Source of the DNA: DASWUD01 sp036401755
Lineage (GTDB): Bacteria; Pseudomonadota; Gammaproteobacteria; Thiohalomonadales; Thiohalomonadaceae
Assembly: GCA_036401755.1 (NCBI GenBank)
Contig: DASWUD010000191.1
Coordinates: 1 to 5,319, forward strand
Length of the DNA: 5,319 nucleotides
Direction of reading: 5' to 3'
Shown here: piece after piece, positions 1 through 5,319 of the stretch
Position numbering within the stretch: the first letter of the stretch is position 1
How the letters are laid out: each line of letters begins with the position of its first letter
Notes under the pieces: generated by a model
Told to the model about the DNA's origin: nothing
The model's database searches: none
Seen by the model: only the letters and a program-made list of their open reading frames with translations
Made by a program: the position numbers and the translations under genes

Positions 1-442
1 CAAGCGCGGCGCCACCCCGGGCAAAAAGGCGATGGGGTTGACGGTGGTACACGACAACGGCACCCCCATCGGCTGGCCCGCCTCGCTGATCCGCAATCTG
101 CTGCGCGTGATCGATTTCTTCCCGCTGCTCTATGGCGCCGGGCTGCTGTCGATGCTGATCAACCGCCAGTTCAAGCGGCTGGGCGATCTGGCCGCGGGCA
201 CGCTGGTGGTCTATGCAGAGCGCACGCGACGCAGCAATAACACCATCAGCGCTGCGCCGCGTGCACTGCCGGCTGCCCTGACAGTGGAGGAGCAGCGCGC
301 CCTGCTCGACTTCGCCGAGCGCAGCACGATGCTGGCGCCCGCCCGGGTGGAGGAGTTGGCCGAGCTCATCAGCGACGAACACGGTCCCGCCGCAGTGCAG
401 AGCGTGCTCGGTTATGCCCATTGGCTGACGCGCGGCAAATGA
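1..442 (+). CDS. RDD-family integral membrane protein, C-terminal part (5' end outside window)
   Basis: This open frame enters from the left edge (first full codon at position 2) and ends with TGA at 440-442, giving 146 visible residues. An in-frame ATG at 32 lies inside the conserved domain and is not the start. The second half of an RDD domain is clear: GATPGKK at visible residues 3-9, then GL-V, a DNGTP turn, LIRNLLRVIDFFP leading into a hydrophobic segment (about 37-54), and the family's closing signature RLGDLAAGTLVV (about 59-70). The Arg-Asp-Asp motif that names the family would be in the missing N-terminal part. After the membrane domain comes a roughly 75-residue hydrophilic, probably cytosolic tail rich in Glu, Ala and Arg (for example LTVEEQRALLDFAERS), as in many proteobacterial RDD proteins. 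RDD proteins are small membrane proteins; a few have been linked to ion transport, but no transport role can be assigned here. The gene overlaps the next one by four bases, so it is the upstream member of the same operon. Confidence 0.9.
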   Translation, partial: KRGATPGKKAMGLTVVHDNGTPIGWPASLIRNLLRVIDFFPLLYGAGLLSMLINRQFKRLGDLAAGTLVVYAERTRRSNNTISAAPRALPAALTVEEQRALLDFAERSTMLAPARVEELAELISDEHGPAAVQSVLGYAHWLTRGK

Positions 443-1422
443 AACAGCAACAGTTCATCGATCACCAGCGCCCCCTCTGGGAGGAGTTCCGTCAGGTGGC
501 GGAACAACTGGAAAAGCCTCCGCGCAAGCGCGCCGCGGCCGAGCTGGAGCGGTTGCCAAGCCTCTATCGCCGCCTCTGTGCCGACTATGCCCTGGCGCGC
601 CATCGTCACTACGGCACTGCACTGGTGGATGAGCTGCACGACCTGGTACAGCGCGGCCACCGCCTGCTCTACCGGCGCAAGAGTCTTTGGTTGTGGCGCA
701 CACTCCATTTCTTCTGGAGCGGCTTCCCGGGCACGGTGCGCCGCCATGGGCGTGCCTTCTGGCTGGCGACCCTGCTCTTCTATCTCCCGGCGGTGGCGAT
801 GGGGCTGGCTTGCTATAACGATGCCGACTTCATCTATACCGTGCTCGCCCCTCACGAGGTGAGTTCGCTGGAGTACATGTACGACCCGGGCAACGAAACA
901 CTGGGGCGCAGCGAGGATCGCGCCGCCAGCAGCGATTTCTACATGTTCGGTTTCTATATCTGGAACAACATCGGCATCGGTTTTCGCACATTCGCCAGCG
1001 GTATGCTGGCCGGCATCGGCACAGTGATCGCGCTGCTGTTTAATGGCGTAGTGATCGGTGCCGCCGCTGGTCATGTCAGCCAGCTCGGTTTCACCGAAAC
1101 CTTCTGGCCCTTCGTCGCCGGTCACAGCGCCTTCGAACTGACCGCCATCTGCATCAGCGGCGCGGCCGGTCTGTTGCTGGCGCGCGCCATCATTGCGCCG
1201 GGACGTTACAGCCGGGGTGAGGCACTCAAGCGTGCCGCGCTGGAGGCGGTGGTACTGGTGATGGGTGCCGCGGTGCTGCTACTGGGTGCGGCCTTCATCG
1301 AGGCCTTCTGGTCGTCCAACCGCGCCATCGACAGCTCCATCAAATATGGCGTTGCGGCCCTGCTGTGGCTGCTGCTCGCCCTCTATCTGCTGTTCGCCGG
1401 AAGAGCCCACGATGCAGCTTGA
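439..1422 (+). CDS. SpoIIM/DUF95-family (stage II sporulation protein M-like) membrane protein
   Basis: A 327-residue protein. I place the start at ATG 439, which forms an ATGA overlap with the upstream stop. A TTG at 421 would add six residues, but neither has a good Shine-Dalgarno sequence and the overlap favours ATG. Residues 1-105 are hydrophilic and rich in Arg, Leu and Glu, likely a cytosolic helical domain. The SpoIIM-type membrane domain follows: a hydrophobic helix at about 107-126, a polar loop to about 167, the hallmark stretch FYIWNNIGIGFRTFASGML (172-190), then helices near 187-210, 228-252 (with GHSAFELTAI at 228-237), 268-290 (ending IEAFWS) and 302-320. In Bacillus, SpoIIM works with SpoIID and SpoIIP in septal peptidoglycan remodelling during engulfment. 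Homologues are common in non-sporulating bacteria next to RDD, DUF4129 and MoxR genes, where their role is unknown. No peptidoglycan hydrolase gene lies beside it here. Family assignment is strong; function is not assigned. Confidence 0.92.
   Translation: MKQQQFIDHQRPLWEEFRQVAEQLEKPPRKRAAAELERLPSLYRRLCADYALARHRHYGTALVDELHDLVQRGHRLLYRRKSLWLWRTLHFFWSGFPGTVRRHGRAFWLATLLFYLPAVAMGLACYNDADFIYTVLAPHEVSSLEYMYDPGNETLGRSEDRAASSDFYMFGFYIWNNIGIGFRTFASGMLAGIGTVIALLFNGVVIGAAAGHVSQLGFTETFWPFVAGHSAFELTAICISGAAGLLLARAIIAPGRYSRGEALKRAALEAVVLVMGAAVLLLGAAFIEAFWSSNRAIDSSIKYGVAALLWLLLALYLLFAGRAHDAA
1399..1405 (+). promoter_or_regulatory. Shine-Dalgarno-like site for the DUF4129 gene
   Basis: The purine run GGAAGAG lies inside the end of the SpoIIM-like gene, six bases before ATG 1412. 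It supports that start over longer in-frame alternatives such as ATG 1265, which would lie deep inside the upstream gene. Confidence 0.6.
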
Positions 1423-2887
1423 TCAGATAAGCGCCAATATCCGCGAGCGCACCCTCTGGGAGGGGGCCGATCTCGGCTTCGTGATGGCGCGCCACTGGTT
1501 CTGGCCACTCTGGGCGCTCTGGTGGCTGACGGCATTGCCGGTGATACTGCTCTCCGTGCTGCTGCTCCACGAGTGGCCGTTCGCCACAGCCCTGCTGGTA
1601 TGGTGGTGCAAGCCCGCCTTTGAACCGCTACTGCTCTTCTGGCTGAGCCGCCGCCTGTTCGGTGAAGAGCTCGCCTTGCGCGAGACAGTGGGCCAGTGGC
1701 GCCGCATGGTGTTGCCACGCCTGCTCGCCAACCTGACCCTGCGCCGCTTCAGCCCCAACCGCTCCTTCTACATGCCGGTGTCGCATCTGGAGGGGCTGCG
1801 CGGTACGGCACGCAACAAACGGCTGGAGGTGCTTTCCGGCTCTCCCGCGGTAGGTACCTGGCTCACCGTGGTGGGCGCCCACCTGGAAGGGATCCTGGAG
1901 TTCTCCCTGTTGATGCTCCTGTTCTATCTCATCCCCGATGAACTACAGTCAGAGTCGGTTTGGACCATGCTCTCCAAGGACGGACCGCTCATCACCTGGC
2001 TCAGCAACGCCCTGTGGTTGCTCGCCATGTCGATCATCGCACCGTTCTACGTGGCGGGTGGCTTTGCCCTCTATCTCACTCGCCGCTCACAACTGGAGGC
2101 GTGGGATCTGGAGCTCTCTTTCCGTCGCATGGCCCCGCGCCTCAAGATGGCCCACTCGATGGTGACCATGGCGATGGCTGCGCTACTCTTTGCCACCCTC
2201 TCGCTCCCCATGGGCGAGGTCAGCGCCGGCGAACTCGCCCCCCTCTCGCGTGAGCAGGCGCGCCAGACCATCGACCAGGTATTGAGCGCGGAGGATTTCG
2301 GCAAGAAACAGAGCGAGGAGTACTGGAAATATATCGGCCCCGACGAAAAACCGCAGGACTCCTCCGACTGGAATCTCGACTGGAATTTCGACTGGCTCCC
2401 CCGTGTGGCCGAACTGCTCGAATATCTGTTGTGGCTCGGCGGAGCCCTGCTGCTGGGCTGGCTGCTCTATCAACTATCACGTTTTATCCGCTATTTGCCT
2501 GGGCGTCAGGCGAAAGAGCCGCCGGCGGCCCCCACGGTTCTGTTCGGCCTGCCGGTGACCCCCGAATCACTGCCGCGCGATATCGCCGCGGCCATCGAGG
2601 CGCTGCTGGCCGAACAGAAGCTGCGCACCGCCCTCAGCCTGCTCTATCGCGCCACCCTGGTCCATCTGATCCACGATCACCAGCTGCGCATTCCCGACAG
2701 CGCCACCGAGGGAGAGTGCGAGCGCATCGTCACCAGTAACCGGCCCGACAATGAGGCGGGCTTCTTTGTACGGCTGACCCGCAGCTGGATCTGGTGTGCC
2801 TACGGCAATGCGGCCCCCGGGGTGGCTGAGGTAAAGCAGCTGGTCACCGACTGGCAGCGTATCTATGGGCCCCCCAACGATGCGTGA
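1412..2887 (+). CDS. Polytopic membrane protein with C-terminal DUF4129 domain
   Basis: A 491-residue protein. ATG 1412 is chosen because it has a Shine-Dalgarno-like site six bases upstream and overlaps the preceding stop by only 11 bases. Predicted membrane helices lie near residues 29-52, 58-78, 153-174, 195-222, 250-266 and 331-356. Between helices 2 and 3 is a basic, hydrophilic stretch (about 80-150). Helix 5 is followed by a roughly 65-residue polar loop, probably periplasmic, containing LSREQARQTIDQVL and a Trp/Asp-rich repeat (319-328). After helix 6, a linker leads to the DUF4129 domain (about 385-486), recognisable by IEALLAEQKLRTALSLLYRA, a TEGEC segment (432-436) and a final W-x-x-IYG. 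Six helices would put both termini and the DUF4129 domain in the cytosol. DUF4129 often forms the tail of transglutaminase-like membrane proteins; no transglutaminase domain is present here. The function is unknown. Context makes it a likely partner of the downstream MoxR/DUF58 pair. Confidence 0.88.
   Translation: MQLDQISANIRERTLWEGADLGFVMARHWFWPLWALWWLTALPVILLSVLLLHEWPFATALLVWWCKPAFEPLLLFWLSRRLFGEELALRETVGQWRRMVLPRLLANLTLRRFSPNRSFYMPVSHLEGLRGTARNKRLEVLSGSPAVGTWLTVVGAHLEGILEFSLLMLLFYLIPDELQSESVWTMLSKDGPLITWLSNALWLLAMSIIAPFYVAGGFALYLTRRSQLEAWDLELSFRRMAPRLKMAHSMVTMAMAALLFATLSLPMGEVSAGELAPLSREQARQTIDQVLSAEDFGKKQSEEYWKYIGPDEKPQDSSDWNLDWNFDWLPRVAELLEYLLWLGGALLLGWLLYQLSRFIRYLPGRQAKEPPAAPTVLFGLPVTPESLPRDIAAAIEALLAEQKLRTALSLLYRATLVHLIHDHQLRIPDSATEGECERIVTSNRPDNEAGFFVRLTRSWIWCAYGNAAPGVAEVKQLVTDWQRIYGPPNDA
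2366..2395 (+). repeat. Short in-gene repeat: GACTGG three times at 12-base spacing
   Basis: GACTGG occurs at 2366, 2378 and 2390, separated by AATCTC and AATTTC. In the DUF4129 protein this encodes DWNLDWNFDW (residues 319-328), three Asp-Trp pairs every four residues, placed just before the last membrane helix. It looks like a tandem 12-base duplication that has kept frame. The Trp residues would sit at the outer membrane-water boundary. Confidence 0.75.
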
Positions 2888-4025
2888 GGCAACAATCGTC
2901 CGGCTCATCGTTACGGGAGTGCTCGCCATCCTCACGGCCTGGACCCTCTACTGGTTCTACACCCATTTCGAGCGGGCCAGCCGCGAAACGATCTCCGGCT
3001 ACTCCCAGGAGGCGCAGCGCAATCCGTTGCTTGCCGCAGAGCGCTTTCTGACCCGCTTGGGTGCCGATACCAAAAGTATCTCTGTTTCGGAGCTGTGGCG
3101 TACTCCGCCACAGCCGGGTGACGTGGTGCTGTTTCACCGCTTCTCCTACCCCCGCGTTCCCGAGCGCCAGCGGCAGTTGCACGACTGGCTCGCGGCGGGA
3201 GGCCATCTGATCATCGACGCCGCTGCTGTACCGGATGAGGAGGATAAGGCAGGGAACGAGCTGTTCGCAGAGCTGGGGGTAAAAGCGGTAGAGCGTGACT
3301 TTGAACCCGATGCCGCGCGCGAACAGACGCTCGAGATCGCCTTCGCCGATTTCGAGGATAGGGTCAGCGTCGCCATGAACAGTGACCGCTATCTCCTCGA
3401 TACCGAAGAGCTGGCCACTGCCGGCGTGCCGCTCGGCGATGGCTACGGCCTGTTGCAGTACGAGGTGGGCGACGGCTATGTGACGGTGCTGGCCGACAAC
3501 GCCTTTCTCGAAAACCGGCAGATCGGCACGGGGGAGCACGCGCTGGCCCTGGCGTTGCTGGTGGGCATCGAGCACGAGGGACGCATCTGGCTGGTGCACG
3601 ACGTAGCGATGCCTTCGCTGCTGGCGCTCGCCTGGCAGCATACCTCCCAGGCGCTCATCGCCGCCATGGCCGCAGCCCTGCTCTGGCTCTGGAGCCTGGG
3701 CAAACGGCTCGGCCCGCAACTACCGCCGGCACAGGCGCCGCGCCGCGATATCGGTGAGCACCTCACCGCCAGTGCCCAGTACCTATGGGGGCTCGATCAC
3801 TGCATGGCCCTGTTGCAGCAGAATCGCCAGCGCATCGAGCAAGCGTGGTTGACCAAGCACTACCTGCTGCGCACCCTGCCGTTGCACGAGCGCAGCGCAT
3901 GGATCGCCGCGCGCAGCGGACTCAGTGCGTCCGCCGTGGAGCGGGCGCTCTATGATGAGCACAGCGCAGAGGGCGATTTCATCGAAATCAGCAGCTATCT
4001 GCAGTTGCTGCGCACCGCACTGTAA
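2880..4025 (+). CDS. DUF4350-domain membrane protein
   Basis: A 381-residue protein when started at ATG 2880, which overlaps the upstream stop by eight bases. ATG 2865 would add five residues (MGPPT); neither has a clear Shine-Dalgarno sequence, so the start is uncertain between the two. An N-terminal membrane anchor spans about residues 6-27. The DUF4350 domain follows, with NPLLAAERFLTRLG (48-61), GDVVLFHRF (80-88), and a helix leading to LAAGGHLIID (104-113). Later comes a G-D-G-YVTVLADNAFLENR segment (197-213) that fits the family's typical close. A second membrane helix lies at about 255-273, followed by basic residues (GKRLGP) and a helical, probably cytosolic tail of about 105 residues. 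With the N-terminus inside, the main domain would be periplasmic and the tail cytosolic. DUF4350 is, as I recall, grouped with folds related to class-I glutamine amidotransferases and GldG-like proteins, but I see no catalytic Cys-His pair to suggest enzyme activity. The role is unknown. It sits between the DUF4129 and MoxR genes. Confidence 0.87.
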   Translation: MREATIVRLIVTGVLAILTAWTLYWFYTHFERASRETISGYSQEAQRNPLLAAERFLTRLGADTKSISVSELWRTPPQPGDVVLFHRFSYPRVPERQRQLHDWLAAGGHLIIDAAAVPDEEDKAGNELFAELGVKAVERDFEPDAAREQTLEIAFADFEDRVSVAMNSDRYLLDTEELATAGVPLGDGYGLLQYEVGDGYVTVLADNAFLENRQIGTGEHALALALLVGIEHEGRIWLVHDVAMPSLLALAWQHTSQALIAAMAAALLWLWSLGKRLGPQLPPAQAPRRDIGEHLTASAQYLWGLDHCMALLQQNRQRIEQAWLTKHYLLRTLPLHERSAWIAARSGLSASAVERALYDEHSAEGDFIEISSYLQLLRTAL

Positions 4026-4068
4026 CCATAGAAGATCGAAATATTCTGCGTGTGAAGGGGAGAAGAGC
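4026..4068 (+). promoter_or_regulatory. Intergenic gap before moxR with strong ribosome-binding site
   Basis: This is the only non-coding gap in the window, 43 bases. Its right part holds AAGGGGAG at 4055-4062 (GGAG at 4059-4062), six bases before ATG 4069, the best Shine-Dalgarno match here. The left part is more A/T-rich than its surroundings, but I see no convincing -35/-10 pair and no terminator hairpin. Transcription therefore probably continues through it, with moxR translated by fresh initiation. Confidence 0.6.
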
Positions 4069-5046
4069 ATGAACGACATGAGTAACGCGCCACTGGAGCT
4101 GGCCAGCACCCGCATCCGCCAGCTGGAGGCGATGCTGGGGCGTGCGGTCATCGGCCAGCGTCAGGTGATCCGTGAGGTGATCGTCGCACTGGTGGCGGGC
4201 GGCCATGTGCTGGTGGAGGGGCTGCCGGGGCTCGGCAAGACCCTGCTGGTGCGCAGCCTGAGCAAAGCGGTGGGTGGCAACTTCTCGCGCGTGCAGTTCA
4301 CGCCGGACCTGATGCCGGGCGACATCACCGGCCACGCCATGTTCGACATGAAGAGCGAGAGCTTCCGCATTCGCCGCGGCCCGATCTTCTGCAACTTCCT
4401 GCTTGGCGACGAGATCAACCGCGCCCCCGCCAAGACCCAGTCGGCGCTGCTGGAGGCGATGCAGGAGGAGCAGGTCACCATCGAGGGCAAGACCTTTGCT
4501 CTGGAGCAACCCTTTCTGGTAATGGCCACGCAGAACCCGGTGGAGCAGGAGGGGACCTATCCCCTGCCGCAGGCCCAGCTCGATCGCTTTCTGCTCAATG
4601 TCTTCATCGGCTATCCCAGCGAGGCCGAAGAGAGCGAAATGATCCGCCAGGTGACCAGCCACGCGGTGGGCAACCAACTCGATGTCTCTGCCATCGAGGC
4701 GGTACTGACGCCCGCCCAAGTCATCGAGGTGCAGGGGGCTGCAGCGCGGATGGCAGTGGATGAGACCATCCTCAATTACATCGTGCGCATCGTGCGTGCC
4801 ACGCGCGACTGGCAGGGGATCGACAACGGTGCCGGACCACGCGCCGGTATCGCCCTGTTGCGCTGTGCGCGTGCCCATGCACTGGCCAACGGCAACCTCT
4901 TCGTCACCCCCGACGACGTCAAATCGATCGCCCCCGCAGTGCTGCGCCACCGCATCAAGCTCTCCGCTGATCTGGAGATCGAGGGCTATCGTCCCGACGA
5001 CGTGCTGCGTGATCTGCTGGCCAACGTCGAGGCCCCGCGTCAGTGA
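4069..5046 (+). CDS. MoxR-family AAA+ ATPase
   Basis: A 325-residue protein of typical length for the family. ATG 4069 is fixed by a strong Shine-Dalgarno sequence; the frame is open further upstream, but that part reads into the DUF4350 gene. AAA+ motifs are intact: IGQ-x-x-VI near the N-terminus (28-34), Walker A GLPGLGKT (51-58), the FTPDLMPGDITG segment (77-88), Walker B LLGDEINRAP (111-120), KTQSALLEAMQE (122-133), sensor 1 in MATQNPVEQEGTYPLPQAQ (152-170), arginine-finger candidate in LDRF (171-174), and sensor 2 GAGPRAG (254-260). The C-terminal helical lid continues to about 320, with ALANGNLFVTPDDV (271-284). Such proteins form cytosolic hexameric rings that use ATP to remodel or activate partner proteins, commonly ones with a von Willebrand A fold. 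The overlapping DUF58 gene is the expected partner. The membrane protein genes upstream suggest that the substrate is membrane-bound; that last step is inference. The subfamily cannot be settled from sequence reading alone, so no specific symbol is given. Confidence 0.96.
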   Translation: MNDMSNAPLELASTRIRQLEAMLGRAVIGQRQVIREVIVALVAGGHVLVEGLPGLGKTLLVRSLSKAVGGNFSRVQFTPDLMPGDITGHAMFDMKSESFRIRRGPIFCNFLLGDEINRAPAKTQSALLEAMQEEQVTIEGKTFALEQPFLVMATQNPVEQEGTYPLPQAQLDRFLLNVFIGYPSEAEESEMIRQVTSHAVGNQLDVSAIEAVLTPAQVIEVQGAAARMAVDETILNYIVRIVRATRDWQGIDNGAGPRAGIALLRCARAHALANGNLFVTPDDVKSIAPAVLRHRIKLSADLEIEGYRPDDVLRDLLANVEAPRQ

Positions 5047-5319
5047 GATTCACCCCGGCACCGCTGCTGGTCACGCTCGCCCTCGCCTGGGCACTGCTGG
5101 GCATCATCGCCGCCTTGCTCTCCGAGGTGGAGGTGCTGTGGCAAGGGGGTGGTCTGCTGCTAGGCGCCAGCGCCTTCGCCGACTGGCAGCGCCAGCGCCA
5201 GCGTCCCCTGCCCCAGCTACAGCGGCACCTCAACCGCAATCTGCCGGTGGGGGTCTGGTCGACGGTAGCACTGGAGCTGCGCAACAGCGATGCGCTGCCG
5301 CTCAGCTGCGAACTGCACG
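5043..5319 (+). CDS. DUF58-family protein, N-terminal part (3' end outside window)
   Basis: From GTG 5043, in a GTGA overlap with the moxR stop, an open frame runs to the right edge with 92 complete codons. The residues show two hydrophobic helices at about 7-26 and 30-46, then a basic stretch (QRQRQR at 49-54, encoded by a three-fold CAG-CGY repeat at 5187-5204), and a beta-rich start, HLNRNLPVGVWSTVALELRN (62-81). This pattern of two N-terminal helices followed by an R-x-LPVG-x-x-x-V-L-L-N segment is typical of DUF58 proteins. The DUF58 domain proper would lie beyond the window. DUF58 proteins are regular genomic partners of MoxR ATPases and are thought to have a von Willebrand A-like fold. 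A weak GAGG at 5029-5032 lies ten bases upstream, so translation probably depends on coupling to moxR. The family call rests on the N-terminal pattern and gene order. Confidence 0.82.
   Translation, partial: MRFTPAPLLVTLALAWALLGIIAALLSEVEVLWQGGGLLLGASAFADWQRQRQRPLPQLQRHLNRNLPVGVWSTVALELRNSDALPLSCELH

Noticed and set aside
111..120. RVIDFF in the RDD protein considered as the family's Arg-Asp-Asp motif.
   Set aside because: The defining motif lies in the first helix, before the GATPGKK segment, so it must be outside the window. This is the later conserved R-x-x-D position.
412..1125. Open frame of 237 codons on the - strand, antisense to the SpoIIM-like gene.
   Set aside because: The low-complexity, hydrophilic product matches nothing I know, while the + strand reading has the SpoIIM signature.
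1265..1411. Upstream in-frame extension of the DUF4129 protein from ATG 1265.
   Set aside because: It would overlap the SpoIIM-like gene by more than 150 bases, and its residues are a Cys/Pro/Ser-rich out-of-frame reading of a membrane helix. ATG 1412 has a ribosome-binding site.
2844..3719. Open frame of 291 codons on the - strand, antisense to the DUF4350 gene.
   Set aside because: No domain or credible start context, and it straddles the end of one well-supported + strand gene and most of the next. Treated as a GC-driven shadow.
4031..4046. Imperfect dyad GAAGAT...ATATTC after the DUF4350 gene as a possible terminator.
   Set aside because: The arms are only six bases with a mismatch, A/T-rich, and no T-run follows. 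It is too weak for an intrinsic terminator.
3925..4068. Upstream in-frame extension of MoxR from ATG 3925.
   Set aside because: It reads the DUF4350 coding region in the wrong frame and gives a Cys/Ser-rich leader unlike MoxR proteins. ATG 4069 has a strong Shine-Dalgarno sequence.
4399..4428. Gly instead of the more common Ala before the Walker B Asp-Glu of MoxR.
   Set aside because: The Asp-Glu pair and the INRAP segment are intact, and a small residue at this position should be tolerated, so it does not suggest loss of ATPase activity.
3988..4950. Long open frame of 320 codons on the - strand, antisense to moxR.
   Set aside because: The + strand frame has every AAA+ motif intact. The antisense product is rich in His, Gln and Leu with no recognisable domain, as expected from the complement of GC-rich coding DNA.

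Overview
The window is a GC-rich, gene-dense bacterial segment in which every gene lies on the + strand. Codon use is strongly G/C at third positions. The protein families suggest a gammaproteobacterium, perhaps a Chromatiales or Xanthomonadales-like lineage. That placement is inferred from gene order and style and is not proven here. I see no mobile elements, RNA genes, CRISPR arrays or foreign-looking base composition.

Layout, left to right: the C-terminal part of an RDD-family membrane protein (start outside the window, stop at 442); a SpoIIM/DUF95-family polytopic membrane protein (439-1422); a polytopic membrane protein ending in a DUF4129 domain (1412-2887); a DUF4350 protein with one membrane segment near each end of a large, probably periplasmic domain (2880-4025); a MoxR-type AAA+ ATPase (4069-5046); and the N-terminus of a DUF58 protein running off the right edge (from GTG at 5043). 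Four of the five junctions are short stop/start overlaps of 4, 11, 8 and 4 bases. The exception is a 43-base gap before moxR, which holds the clearest Shine-Dalgarno sequence in the window. This is one operon, apparently read through without an internal terminator.

Functional reading: MoxR ATPases paired with DUF58 proteins are a widespread ATPase/adaptor pair, thought to act as chaperones that assemble or activate partner complexes. Here the pair sits behind four membrane proteins (RDD, SpoIIM-like, DUF4129, DUF4350). The simplest inference is a membrane complex whose cytosolic parts (the DUF4129 domain, the DUF4350 tail, the DUF58 domain) are remodelled by the MoxR ring. The target is unknown. 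Related operons with these families occur in many bacteria, so the arrangement is recognisable rather than new, but its biochemical role remains poorly described.
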